Assembly: GCA_024803745.1 (NCBI GenBank)
Contig: JANJXV010000004.1
Location: 46,003,358-46,067,357 of the forward strand
DNA from: Megascapheus bottae
Taxonomy: Eukaryota > Chordata > Mammalia > Rodentia > Geomyidae
Reading direction: 5' to 3'
Length of the DNA: 64,000 nucleotides
A model generated the notes under the pieces. That model saw only the letters and a program-made list of their open reading frames with translations. It searched no databases and was not told the origin of the DNA. The position numbers and the translations under genes were made by a program. Shown piece after piece: positions 45,285 through 57,088 of the stretch (within the stretch, counting starts at the first letter, position 1; every line of letters starts with the position of its first letter).

Positions 45285-45490
45285 GTATAGTGGCTAACAG
45301 TACCTGCTTGGAATCAAGCCTCCCAGCTTCAAAACTCTGCACTGCTAATTATTTTGCTGGATGACCTTAGGTGAGTTATTAAACCGGAGCCTCAGTTTCT
45401 TTATCTGTGAAACAAGAGTGATCAGATAAAGATTTCCTTAATCCAGATTTGAATTTTAGTAAATGTTCAATAACACTTAGAACATTATTA
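45285..45490 (+). mobile_element. MIR SINE (fossil, well preserved)
   Basis: Motifs in MIR order: 'cttggaatcaagcctcccag', 'actctgcactgctaattatt', 'ggatgaccttaggtgagtta', 'ggagcctcagtttctttatc', 'tgtgaaacaagagtgatcag', then 'aacacttagaacattatta'. Confidence 0.88.
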
Positions 45491-46434
45491 TTGTGAATCT
45501 CTGACACATAGTAGAACACCAAATATACAAACATATACTAAATATATGTATAAATATATACCTATCTTCTCACTATATATGCATATTTATTGTATATAAA
45601 ATATAAATTATATCACACTATATTGCATGGCATAATAGTTTGCTTATATTAGGTACATTATCTGTTAGTTATAGATCAGGTGAGATTATATATCAGGGTA
45701 CATTTAGTTCACAAGAAATATATGATGAACCAAGGCTATCCAGTCTGATAAATTTTGCATGATTGAGGAGAGATGTATTCTACTACAAATTTCTGGAAAT
45801 TTTTAATAAGAAGAACTCATCTTACCTAGGAAATATAAGAACCTAGATGTGCAAATGTTATTTTTCATTGTAACTTTTCATGTTGGTTAAAGCTTTTCTC
45901 TGTTGGACAAGGGAAAACATGACAAACTCTGTTCATATCAAAGTGTAAGCCACAGGCTATGTTTACCCTCTCAAAAATCACTGGGTGGTTCAAGAGAAAA
46001 AGAGTTGATACCAAATACACAAAATGAGAATCTCACAAGTAACTGCTTTAGTAGTCTATCAAATGTTTACCGATGGCAATTTCTAAAACCTCGGATGATT
46101 TCTTACTAAATAGCCATTAGAATGGTGTTTTCATTATACACGTTTCCTTCATCAACTTTGTAACTATTGTATGACTTCATTCCCCAGTTAATAGGACAGT
46201 ACAACATTTTATTAAACCATTCTTTTGAATGCTTTGTTGGCAGATCATTCAATTTGATGTCCAATTCTTGGTGATGTAAAGAAAAGAAATCACACTATTC
46301 TTTGGGAAATTAAGATTTTATTAAAAGACATTAAATAAATAATGTGTTTTTGTAATATTCACATGTGGAAAAGAGGTTTGCTTTCCCTACTGGCAGAAAT
46401 ATGCTGGCCTGATAGAGAAAGACAGAATAGGGCC
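45491..46434. other. Unique AT-rich sequence, no gene recognised
   Basis: TA-rich around 45540-45620. No repeat or exon recognised. Confidence 0.5.
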
Positions 46435-46500
46435 CTTCATCTCTAGTTAGCACCTTGAGAAGGTTTGGCACATAGTAAGTACTAAGTGAATCAGAACCCC
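46435..46500 (+). mobile_element. MIR/L2 3' fragment
   Basis: 'tttggcacatagtaagtact' then 'aagtgaatc' resembles the common MIR/L2 end 'ctggcacatagtaagtgctc'. Short. Confidence 0.5.
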
Positions 46501-46669
46501 GGGATTTGAATTTTCAACAACCTTCCCTCTTTCCAGGCTCCAACTAAGTACCTGGCTATTTATCTGAGGACTTAATTTCAATGAATATGCAAATGATTGA
46601 AAATTCATTTATTTCCTCTGTAATTTTTTTGGGTTATAGGCGTTTCAGTTATTAGCACAATAGGGGAAC

Positions 46670-47040
46670 CAGGAAGAAGGTAAAAGGCCCAAGTTCTGGA
46701 GTCACTTCAGATTTTTTTCTTTTTTTTTTTTTGGCTAGGCTTGTACTTAGAGCCTTAAGCACTTTTGCACAAGTTTAGCACTCTGCCACTTGAGCCAAGC
46801 ACCACTTCTGACTTTTTCTGTGTATGTGGTACTGAAGAATTGAACCCAGGGCTTTGTGAATGTGAGGGAAGCATTCTACCACTACGCCACACTCCCGGCC
46901 CTCACTTCAGATCTTTATGAGAGATTTAAGCTAACTTATGTAAGTCATTTTTTTCCTCAAGTTCTGCAACTTTAAAATGGGAGTTATTATACAACCTACA
47001 GAAAAGATAATCTATATACTACCCTTAACTACAGTATCAG
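46670..47040 (+). mobile_element. MIR SINE split by an IDL-Geo insertion
   Basis: The left part 'cccaagttctggagtcactt' and right part 'aagctaacttatgtaagtca', 'ttttcctcaagttctgcaac', 'tttaaaatgggagttattat' follow the MIR order across the inserted SINE at 46713-46901. Confidence 0.7.
46713..46901 (-). mobile_element. IDL-Geo dimeric SINE inserted in a MIR
   Basis: Full-length minus-strand copy with poly-T at the left. Exact 11-bp TSD 'tcacttcagat' at 46702-46712 and 46902-46912. Confidence 0.95.
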
Positions 47041-47254
47041 TTTTGGTGAAAGATGAGTGAATTGCAGAAATTGGGTAACTTGGGATTTTGGAGGTGTTAG
47101 CAACAAAACCCATTTTAGATCCTAGAAATCATGCTACCCAGGTTATCTGGTCATCTGCAATTAATGCTGATCTCAAAAATATCCTACTGCATGACTTCTG
47201 CCTTACTCCCAAGATAATTACACTGGTGGAGAGGAGTCTCACACCCACCTACCA

Positions 47255-47350
47255 ACATTTACTTAACACTTATCATGTGGCAAGCATTTAATAAAGTACT
47301 GACATGAGATATATAAATGAATAAGGAGCAGATAATTTTTCAATATACTA
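47255..47350 (+). mobile_element. L2-type LINE 3' fragment
   Basis: 'acatttacttaacacttatc' then 'atgtggcaagcatttaataa' and 'atgaataaggagcagataat' fit the L2 end order. Confidence 0.6.
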
Positions 47351-47834
47351 TGTTTGATACCTTGGGCTCTTTTTTTCTTCTCTTCTTGCTTTCTATTACA
47401 AAGAGAGGTGCCTGGTGAAATGTACTTGGTCTCCAATGTCGACATATTTCTGTACTTCCTTTAGGGCTAATCTGACCTTTCAGAAAATCTTGATGCATTT
47501 CCTTTTGTCTTTGCAAAATGGCAAAAGATTTTTCCTGTCTATCCCCAGATTATCACCAGGTTCAACCTCTCACTACCTGGCAGAGACCCTATTATGAAAG
47601 CTGAATTGGCCATGTTTTTTTCCTGATGAAAAATAAGCCGGTTTGCCTATTAAGACCCTTCAGATTTACCATCTATGGGGATGTTGTGAGTGAATACATC
47701 CCCTGACCTGTCCTCAAACCTACCTACCAAAGTTCTTGAGGCTATCAACTCCTTAAGTGGGATGCCTAAGCCTCAACTCAAAATATTCTCCATCTCCCCT
47801 TTCATACACCTCTGACCGACCAGATTTCTAGCCC
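47351..47834. other. Unique sequence, no gene recognised
   Basis: No repeat or exon recognised. Confidence 0.5.
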
Positions 47835-48135
47835 CTTTGGTTTGTAGTAGTTTAAATCTCCCCTCAAAACACCTCTGTGGCCTCAATCTGTGATGTATTT
47901 TCTATTACCCTGCAAGAACAGGTTTGATGCCCAGGTAGGTCATCTATTTGCTTTGCCTTAGGCCCAGAGGGACCAATGGTATCTGCATGATGCCATGTGA
48001 TTGGCTAAGCCCTCTTGGCCCTCTTAAAAAAGCAGGTGGTCAATTGTGGCTCGGAACTACTGTCCTGCTCCTGGTCATAGCTTTGAGCTGTACATGAAAT
48101 GGGAGAAAAACTAAATAAATAATGGCATCTGGGCT
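47835..48135 (+). mobile_element. Possible LTR-like fossil (unassigned)
   Basis: 'tttgtagtagtttaaatctc' at the start and a polyadenylation-like 'ctaaataaataatgg' near the end give an LTR-like outline similar to rodent MaLR LTRs. No terminal repeats or TSD were found, so this could be ordinary unique DNA. Confidence 0.3.
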
Positions 48136-49288
48136 GATGAGTGACGTTTTTCCTTGTCTCTGGTGGTCTCACTAGCTCTGTGAAGATCAGTTGATGCCAA
48201 ACTCTGCCCTTTCTTGGCAGGCTCTTTATGAATATTATTTCATTGGAGGAATATTTCCACATTCAGAGAAGCCTAATGAATAAACCAGAGATGCTCATAG
48301 AACTCACACCAGGTTGCTCATTGAACTTGTATCCATTCTGTGCCCTCTTCCACCTGATCCTGGAGTTATTTTTAATGCATTTGAGCCAAATAAATGTCCA
48401 AATAAATGTTATTTGTAATACCTTTAGGAAGTTCAAGCTTCTGTAATTCCCCAGTGTTTTGATTGAGCATTGACTATTGTGTGACTTGTGTAAATAGGTG
48501 CATTAGAAATTGAAACCTGGTAGAATGGGCATGGGGCAAGGATCGACCACTGGAGATGGAGGAGAAGGACTTCCACCAAAATTTTAGGTGCCCTAATGCC
48601 AGTTTTTGTATTTCCTATTCTCCCAGGTAACCTCAGGGCATCCCTTTCCATTCATTTCCTTCCACTGTAAGCCCAGAAGTCCCTGTTAGCGGTGAGTACA
48701 GACTGGAGATTATCTAAACTTGCAGTGAATCATAGCTGACAGTGCTGCTATTTCTCAGCCACAGAATCACTCTTTGAACAAAATGCAAGAACTGTGTCTT
48801 TTCAACCTGTTCTTCAGCAGTGGGAGCAGCAGGATTCCAGCGCTGTATAATAACTGTCAGAAACAATTTCTGCTCTGTAAGTGAGGTGAAGCAAAATGTC
48901 AAAATATTTGAATACATTTCATTGAGGATATCTTCTTTTAAATTAGTGAAGGCTAGAGAAGAAGAATCCCATTCTCTCACATAATAAATATGCATGGAAC
49001 TGAGGAGCCACGTGCATTCTAATAAAGCTGAGTCCTGGCTTGTTAATGCATTATAGGTCCACAACAATAAAGCACAATAATTACTGGTTAAAGAGATGCC
49101 AGTGTTGGCCTTTTACCAACATCCCTGAACATATAATTCATAATAAATTTAGTAAGACTGAAGCTGGCCTGTTAATTAACTTATTTTTTGCAATGATTGG
49201 GGTACAGAAAGCAATCAGTAATCCAGTGAGGTGCCCACCCAAATGTGCACATTGCTGGAATCTGCCATTGGGACCAGGAGCCTTGTTT

Positions 49289-49291
<3 letters not shown>
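48136..49291. other. Unique sequence, candidate conserved block
   Basis: No repeat recognised. 48690-49290 is complex, motif-rich sequence (see findings). A 117-codon minus frame at 48714-49067 lacks any known domain. Confidence 0.5.
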
Positions 49292-49334
<43 letters not shown>

Positions 49335-49364
49335 TATGTGTGTGTATGTATATATACATATATT
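49292..49364. repeat. (AT)n / (TATG)n simple repeat
   Basis: Pure AT to about 49328, then imperfect TATATG/TGTG units. Confidence 0.95.
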
Positions 49365-49589
49365 TAGTCATATATGTAACTAAATACCACATATGTCAAT
49401 AGATATTACTCATTATATACAAGTTTGTTTATTATCTATTTATCACTACATTTCAATAGCTTAAGGAGCGTAAGACATGAGATTCGAACAGTCATGGGGA
49501 TTTGATAAGGATGAAACTTTCCCCTCCATAAAACCCATTACTGTGACTGAAAAGATACAATTTACAGAATGGGAAGCAGTGGAATGGGA

Positions 49590-49790
49590 AGAAGTTTGTA
49601 TATATGTTTATTTGGTTATTTGAAATAGGGTAGGGAAGGGGAGAAAACAAGATGAGGGGTGGGGGTAGGGGGAGGGAAATGGGAACCAAAACATGAGAAA
49701 GGGTATCATTGTTTGTGAAATACTGCACCTTCTATCTGGTGAATATAATGTAACCCTTCTATTAACTACAATAAAAATATATGAAAAAAA
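49590..49790 (+). mobile_element. L1 3' end, short
   Basis: 'tttatttggttatttgaaat', G-rich block at 49656-49683, 'gaaagggtatcattgtttgt', 'ataatgtaacccttctatta', 'actacaataaaaatatatg' and A-tail. Same subfamily as the 16.98- and 33.5-kb copies. Confidence 0.92.
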
Positions 49791-49802
49791 AACAAAGAAA
49801 TT

Positions 49803-50020
49803 GGCAGGGAGTGTGGCCTAGTGGTAGAGTGCTTGCCTAGCATGCACAAAGCCTTGCATTCTATTCCTCAGTACCACATACACAGAAAAGGCTGGAAGTG
49901 GTGCTGTGGCACAAGTGGTAGGCCCTGAGTTCAGGCCCTAAGTTCAAGCCCCAAGACTGGCAAACCTTATAAAGAAAACCAAAAAGCAAAAGCAAAGCAA
50001 AATAACAACAAAAAAAGCAA
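49803..50020 (+). mobile_element. IDL-Geo dimeric SINE with internal deletion
   Basis: The left half is intact. The Geo half lost the segment from 'gagctctagc' to 'gacagtgctc' and carries a 14-bp near-duplicate ('ggccctgagttca' / 'ggccctaagttca'). Long A/C-rich tail to about 50018, with 'caaagaaatt' on both sides as a likely TSD. It was inserted directly behind the A-tail of the preceding L1. Confidence 0.9.
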
Positions 50021-50831
50021 AGAAATTTGTTGACTACCATATAAAGAGAGCATAAGATTGGCAAAAAAAAGAGGGTACCACCAGGTACCACAAATGAGGA
50101 AATCCCTATCTCCCCTCCCAAATTTATATTGCTACACTACTTAGTAAATTGATGGAAAGAAGACAAAGGAGTTATAATCAGGAGAAAATAAATTTGATGC
50201 TCTAGAGTAGGGAAATAGCTCAGTAGAAGAGCATCTAATTCCTGGCAGTAGAGGGTTGGAGTCCAAAAATAAAACCCTGCTGTGTAACACATATATTAGC
50301 CTTTTCCCTTCATTCTCTTCCAGTGACCAAAAGGTGGTAGAGGTGTTAGACATCAGCCCCAGAGTTGCTCTGAACTATAAGCCCCTGACTGAATGCTAAA
50401 TTTCCTTGACAGATGTGGGTGAAAGGCAAATACACCAATGTCCTTGAATAGTTAATAGATTTATTTTACCAAGGAGAGAAGTAGGGTTTGAAGTGGTATG
50501 TGGGTATAAAGCAGAAGGCCCATTAGGGACCCTTTTTTCTTTTGCATGCTGTGGAGAGGCACAATAGAAAGTCACAGAATACCACTTGAGTTCTATAAGT
50601 TAGTAAACGTAGTCTGTTACTCAGAAAAGAAGTGGATAAGGAAGGCACACTGGTGTTGCATAAAATCTAACAGACTATAGAAAAGAACCATGTGAATGTG
50701 GCAATAGAAACAATACCAGGATCTGATGAAAATATTAAGTGAGTCTTTGATTAGAATCTTTAATAAAACTGAGACTACTGATCTACAAAAGCAAGACACA
50801 CAGCTGTGAAATACCAGTAAACAATACACAA
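50021..50831. other. Unique sequence, possible weak ID trace
   Basis: 'aatagctcagtagaagagca' at 50214-50233 is ID/tRNA-like but the rest does not follow. Nothing else recognised. Confidence 0.4.
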
Positions 50832-51045
50832 GGAACCAGTCAGGTGGTGCTTTTATTTTATAATTCGAACTACCTGGGAGGCCAAGATAAGAGGACAGTC
50901 CAAGACTGGCTGGGACTAAAGCTCTGGACCTTGTCTGAAAGCCAACTAAAGAAAGCAAAAAGTACAAGGAGTGTGGTTCAAGTATTAGAGCACTTTCCTA
51001 GCATGTGGGAATTCCCATTATTGAAAAATAAATTCAGTTCTTAGA
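50832..51045 (+). mobile_element. B1 plus ID composite SINE (B1-dID-like)
   Basis: A decayed B1 head ('aggccaagataagaggacag', 'tccaagactggctgggacta') is followed by an ID-like tail ('gtggttcaagtattagagca', 'ctttcctagcatgtgg') and an A-rich end. No Geo module. Confidence 0.65.
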
Positions 51046-51364
51046 AATTAAAATTTTGACATAAAATTTAATAATTAACAAGGGCTAACTAATAGAAATG
51101 ACAAAGAAAATAGATTACTAGTCTGGTAAATAAATTTGAGTCAGTCTCTTAGAACATAAATAAAGAGAAAAATTGTATGCATGGGCAAAAGGGTCCCTAA
51201 TCATATTCTAATAAAATCTCTGATCCCAGTTTAACATTAAGACTTTGACTAATGAAATTTAGTATTTTAATAGTTTGGAAGCTAAACACTGTGCTAATAG
51301 GCAAAACAATAGATTTGGACACATTCACCATTGTTATTCACATTCTACTGGGTTAAAAAAATAG
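51046..51364. other. Unique AT-rich sequence, no gene recognised
   Basis: No repeat or exon recognised. Confidence 0.5.
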
Positions 51365-51550
51365 GGCCGGGAGTTTGGCCTAGTGATTGAGTGCTTGCCT
51401 AGCATGCACAATGACTTGGGTTCGATTCCTTGGTACCACATACATAGAAAAAAGCCAAAAGTAGTGCTGAAGCTCAAGTGGTAGCCTTGAGAAAGTCCAA
51501 GGACAGTGCTCAGGCCCTGAGCTCAAGCCCAGAAACTGGCAAAAAAAAAT
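51365..51550 (+). mobile_element. IDL-Geo dimeric SINE, young subfamily
   Basis: Shares 'gaaagtccaagg' and 'gagctcaagccca' with the 41.2-kb copy. Ten bases ('agctctagcc'-type) are deleted after the second A box. Left B box GGTTCGATTCC intact. Confidence 0.94.
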
Positions 51551-53349
51551 TGTAAATGAACTTGAGAAGGGTTCAACTTTACAGCCAATAGGAAAAATGA
51601 AATTTAAATAGTAATGCAATATGAATGTGTGATTCTTTCAGACAAACATTTAGGAATTTGAAAATGGAGAGCTAGCAGTCTCATATATTGTTTCTGGGAC
51701 TATAAAATGAAAACGCTTTTAGAAAAGGCAAGGTGGTATATTTATTCAAACTTGAAATTCAGGTTTTTAGAGACTAAATACCCTTTTAGAGATTTATTGC
51801 AGAGAAACTCATTGGATGTGTATGGTACATTATATAGAATCTTCATTGCTATATTATGTATAATAATGAGAGAGACTGGGGGAGAGACAGAGAAACAGAA
51901 TAAAGAGAAAAAACCCAAAGTTTAAAATAGAGAAACAAATAAAAGAGATGATGGTGCATTTGTTTTGTGAAACAAATATAATGGTAAAACTCGGATGCAG
52001 TTTTGAACATCCTCCAGGAGAAAACGATGAGAGTTAAGTACTTGGTGGTGGATTTAGAGTTTGCTCCTTCTTCTCTGTATTTGCCTCAGTTGACAGAGTC
52101 CCATTGCCAGGACAAACCAGCCTCAGTGCTTTCCTCCTGTTAGCCAACTTGTCTTTCTCAAGTCTCATAAGAGAGGCACCAGGACAATCAAGACAACAGA
52201 CTTTTGCTGATGCATTTTTTTTCTTTTAATTCATTTTCTATCTAATTCGAAAACTGGAGAGAAAGATTTTCTCTTCTGTAATTTGTTTCTCTGAGAAACT
52301 AAAGCTAATAGAATTGGGAGTGGTTGAAATTTCCAAGAGAAAAACCTGTATTTTAAGGATTTTTATTATAAATCTATCTAGTGCTTTTTGGTCTGTTGTG
52401 AACATTACTGCTGGAAGTAAGGAAGTCTATAACAAGCGTGACGGAGCAGTGGCGAATAAAATTGTATGTGAATAAAATTATCTTTGTTTTGAGCTTAAAT
52501 TTTTTTTCCTCTTTTCCTGCTTGGCTTCAAAATAAAATTTAACCCAATTATAGTTAGATATTCTGTATTAACATAGAGTAATTTTGGGATAAACAGTTGG
52601 ATGGGCCATGAAATCTTTCCATATTCTTGTATGAGTACTACTTTTAAGTGTCGTTTCAGTCTCTGTCCAGGTTAGAGCTTTACATCTCAGCTGTCTCTCC
52701 TTAGAAACACATGGGTGTGGCCTACATTTCAGCGTGAGGTGAGGTGGGAAGAGGGGCAGCCATTCGGGCTCCTTTCCCTGCCTTGACCCGTTTGGTGCCA
52801 CTGCTAAGGCTTCCTGTCTATCATGACCAGATGGGTGGTTGATGCTGGTTCTCTGCCCAGCACATAGCATGTCATTCTGGAGAGGCTCAAATACTCCTTT
52901 CTTTCTCTCTCACAAAGCCTACTCTTGACCTCTCCTTATAGGGCTTCCTCCTTTCCACTGCATGGTTCTGGCTGACACCAGGCATACTTTTCCTGGCTAA
53001 TGTCTGTGACTGCAACACAACATTTTCTGACCAAGTAATCTCAGGAATGGCTTTTTTCTCAGGTTCCTGTCCCTGTTGTCACTCCTCAGACACTACACAT
53101 GCCTTACACATCTTCCCAAAGAGAAGCCTCTGCTTGAGGTATGCAATCCGTTTTCTTTATTCAGAATTGTTCCAGGTCATCAGAAGAAGTTGTTTTGGGG
53201 CATTCTTACCCTTTCATTCCATCACCACTTCCTCTTCTATAGTGCCCCCTTTCCTGTGTCCTCCATATCTCTCAAACCACCCCCCAACAATGGAGGTGTT
53301 CTGAGCAGCATCTATTGAAGAGTGTGCTTACCCAAGCTCAGAGAGGTGC
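51551..53349. other. Unique sequence, no gene recognised
   Basis: A 100-codon minus frame at 52568-52870 and two 80-codon plus frames at 53047-53318 have no recognisable domain. No repeat recognised. Confidence 0.5.
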
Positions 53350-53822
53350 TTTCTTCATATGTGGAAGCTAGATTTAAAATACACTGGGACCTGATAAATT
53401 GTACTCTAGACACTCACACACAGTGAGATCAAAGCAAGCTAGTCTTAGGAGAGAAACACAAAGGTGCACGATCTATGTGAACCTGATCATATAAAACAAT
53501 TATCAAAATGAATTTCAGGAAACGGAAACATGAGGTTTTTCTTCATTGTTTTGCTTACCTTTTTTGTCTTGTTTATTGGTTTAATCTATCTTTGGGAGGA
53601 TGAGAGGGACACAGAAATGAAGGGAAAAGGGTGAACAAATGCAGCAGTGGTACTCTCTGGAAACTATGTGGAAAATGAACTGTACCAATTGTAGGTGAGT
53701 ACAGAAGGGAAGAATTGGTAGTGAGGGAAGGAGTGATATTAGCCCAAAAGAAATGTACTCTTCACCTGACTTACGTAATGTAACCCTTCTGCACATCACC
53801 TTTATAATAACTATTTTAAAAA
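53350..53822 (+). mobile_element. L1 3' UTR fragment (older subfamily)
   Basis: 'cattcatatgtggaagctag'-type start, 'actctagacactcacacaca', 'ggaaactatgtggaaaatga', 'actgtaccaattgtaggtga', 'cttcacctgacttacgtaat', 'cacctttataataactattt'. Parallel in order to the copy at 56.5-57.09 kb. Confidence 0.85.
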
Positions 53823-54596
53823 GAGTGTGCCTGCTTTGAATGGAGATGTTCAAGAAGGAGACATCATGTTCTTCAACTGTGACCTGCCTCCTCAGTGATC
53901 TAGGTACTCTCTATCTTAAAAACTAGGTGGTAGGAAGTACTCGTGGTAGTTTGGGTAAGTGCGCTACTGGGGAGCCTCTGGAGCATGTATATGTCCTGAA
54001 ATTGAGAACTACCCGAACCTGCATTTTAGAAAATTGTCCAGGGGAGTCCCTTGGCCACCCAGGTTTGGGATAACCCATGTGGTGACAGTGTTTTCCTTGC
54101 CAATAGAATAATAAGAGATGAAACAATAGAATGCACACTACCTATAATGGAGCACACGTGTGCTCCCTGGAGAAAGCCCAGGTCAGAGGAGGAAATGCGG
54201 CCATCTATACCTGAAGGGATTTGCAGTTCCTTGGAAGCCAGCAGAGTATGAGAGTTTGTTTAGGATCATTGCAAGGGAAGGGACAGTGGACATCCTCTGC
54301 CACTTTAACCTTTTCTCTCGTGGAGTCTCTTTTCCTGTCATCTTGTGATCCCTGGAAAAATAGGACCAATGGATACACATCTGAGATAAAAGCTGAAATT
54401 TTACTGTGACCAGATGGCTCCCGAATATCCTAAGAGTCAACTAGGACACACCTTTGATGAGGACAACTACTTACACTTACTGCTCCCCTGCTCTGTCCCC
54501 AGCTCACCCCCAAGTAAGCTATGTGGGTAGGTTTTTATTTATGTCAGTACTCAGACGATGGAAGGAGTCACTAAATCCCTCTGTCTTTTGAATAAG
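53823..54596. other. Unique sequence, no gene recognised
   Basis: 'gaacctgcattttagaaaat' at about 54015 is weakly like a MER5-type DNA transposon, not enough to assign. Several overlapping 60-85-codon frames are uninformative. Confidence 0.45.
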
Positions 54597-54753
54597 CCTC
54601 TTTTTTTCTTTTCTCTTCATTTCCTTCCTTCCTTCCTTCCTTCCTTCCATCCTTCCTTCCTTCCTTCCTCTCCCTCTCTCTCTCTCTCTTTCTCTCTCTT
54701 CCTCCCTCTCTCTCCCTCCCCCTCCCTCTCCTCACCTCTTCCTTTCTTTCTTT
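54597..54753. repeat. Polypyrimidine (CTTC)n / (CT)n tract
   Basis: About 157 bases of C/T with only three purines (A at 54619, 54649 and 54734). It directly precedes the 3' end of a minus-strand SINE, in the place of its antisense A-tail. Confidence 0.95.
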
Positions 54754-54929
54754 TTTGGTGCCAGTCCTGGGGCTTGAGCTCATAGCCTGAGCATTGTCCT
54801 TGAGCTTTCTCAAGGCTAGAGCTCTACCACTTGAGCCACAGCATCACTTCTGGCTTTTTTCTATGTATGTGGTACCGAGAAATCAAAGCCAGGACTTTGT
54901 ATACTCCAAAGTAGGCCAAACTCCAGGCC
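54754..54929 (-). mobile_element. IDL-Geo dimeric SINE
   Basis: Minus-strand copy with intact Geo half and linker. The left ID half has changes around the A box ('gtatactccaaagtaggcca'). 'aagcctcttt' (54595-54604) and 'aaacctcttt' (about 54929-54938) suggest the TSD, which places the whole C/T tract inside the insertion. Confidence 0.88.
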
Positions 54930-56499
54930 TAAACCTCTTTTCTGTGATGTTCCCCAGTGCTAATCTCTGTAGATGGGTGGCTGATTAGGTTAGTTAGGAC
55001 TTGAGAGCTGAAGATTTTTACCTTAAAGCTTGGATTTCACAGGAGCCCACTTGGCTCATTTTACTTTAGTTAGAGTTGGTGTCTGAGTCATAAGCCCTCA
55101 AAGGTTTGAAAGTTGGCTCTTGGACAGGGCTATGAAGAGAATCTTAGCTATTACTGTGGTTTGTAACCCTCTGAAGCACAATTCTATCCAACAAAACCTC
55201 ATTCATTAGCATTTGATTCCTCTCATTAGGAGGAAATTTAATTTAATTTAAATTTTAATTCATTAAATAATTTAAATTATTTAATTTAAATTCAATTAAA
55301 AGACATTTTTTTTTCTCCTCAGGGGAATGGTAATGGAAAAAAATGGTTGAGAGGCATCCAGTAAAATCTGACTGTAGCATATGCATTTTCTTTCAAAGAT
55401 TTCCAAAACAAAAATAAAAATGAGAGAAACAAAGTAATTCTTTTCCTCTAAGCTCCATGCGCATAGTATGAGCATGCTTTTGGAGATATTGTGTTCTCTG
55501 AACACAATCCCTTCTTAGAGAAACAGGATGGTATCTGTATGTAATCAGCCACTTTGAAAGAGTACTTTCGAAGAGACAGCTTGCCTAGGTCTAAGTTAAC
55601 TATACCATATCTCTACATTTTTGTTTTGCATCTAGAATATCCAGAGACCAGTTAATATGACAACAAATAGAATTTGGCTATAAAAATAATTATACCAGTC
55701 ACATAACTTTTCTAGCTTTTTTTGGTTAGGAAAATAAAATACCTATTGCAAATATTGATAAAGTTTAGAAAAAGGGCTTATTTCTCTTTGTGTTACCACC
55801 ATTTTTCTACTGTACTCTTCTCTGAATTCTGAAAAAAAAATCATCAGACTTGTAAGGAGGTTCTGTTATGCATATCTTAATTTACACAGATTTTTATAAA
55901 ACCAAACCAAACAAATATTATCTTTCCAAAAGACAAAAGAAAAACTCAAACATTGAAAGTTCTCTTCTTACATTACCATACTATTCAGAGAACCATTTGA
56001 ATTGGAAAATAGACCAGGTAAAAGGCCATTCTTCCACCTCATTAAAAGTATCCACCACTTGGAGAGATTTTGGTCTTACCTACTTCTATATAATCTTAAT
56101 CACTTTATTGTTGTACCATTAAAACTGTTACCCTCATTTATTTCAATAGCAATAGAACCTCTTGATGCTACAAATGAGACTTGGATCCTCACGCCTGTCT
56201 AGGTAATTTTCATTCTAAAGCATTGTGTGGACTCTTAGCTAATTGGTTAAGAGGTGCTCTTCTCTCTTCCACTCACCTCTGATAAAATTGCCTTGAGTTC
56301 TGAAAAGCAGATGAAGTAATGTGTTCACTGCTCTTGAAATGAACTTAACTGTTTACCTAAAAGAAATCTGGATTATGAGATATTTTTAATTTTGTAAAAG
56401 ATACATTAATAGTAGGTAAATTTTGTGATTTGATGGCTCACCTCATTTATCCAAAATAAAAGTACACAACTAAGTTTTGCTTAAAACTATTTCATCATA
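54930..56499. other. Unique AT-rich sequence, no gene recognised
   Basis: Contains an AAATTTAA-type palindromic stretch at 55225-55300. No repeat family or exon recognised. Confidence 0.5.
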
Positions 56500-57088
56500 T
56501 TTTACACAGCCATTGAAAAGAATAATATTATGTCATAAGCAAGATGGACCTAGAACAAATCATATTAAGTGAGGTAAAACCAAACTCAGAGAGACAAACA
56601 CACATTTTTTCTCTCACATGCAGAAGATAGACCTAAAATGTACTGGGACATAATGAATTATCCAGCTCTCTAGGCATTCACACACTATGAAAGCAAAGGT
56701 GGATACTCTTAGGAGAGGAACAAGAAGGCACAATACCTATGTGCATATGTTCATATAAAATAATATTTATTGACATGAACTCCGGGAGATGGAACCATTA
56801 GTTTTTTTTCTTTTTGCTATTTTTGTTTTCTTTATGTTCTTTTTTTAAATGTCTTTAGGAAGATAAAGATAGACACAGAAATGGAGGAACAAGGGGTGAT
56901 CGATGCAGCAGTGACACTCACGAGACATTATGTGGAAAATGAACTGTACAACGTGTGAGCGGGGATGGGAGAGAAAACCTGGGACAGAGCGAGAGAAGGG
57001 GTAACACTGTCCAGAAAGAAATTTACTCTTTACCTGACTTACATAACTGTCACCGTTCTGTATATCACCTTTATAATAACAACTAAAA
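56500..57088 (+). mobile_element. L1 fragment: end of ORF2 plus 3' UTR (older subfamily)
   Basis: 'caaatcatattaagtgaggt' (ORF2 end) then 'ctaggcattcacacactatg', 'cattatgtggaaaatgaact', 'aacactgtccagaaagaaat', 'ttacctgacttacataactg', 'cacctttataataacaacta'. Confidence 0.88.

Noticed and set aside
53990..54075. MER5-type DNA transposon
   Set aside because: Only one 20-base stretch resembles it; the terminal repeats were not found.
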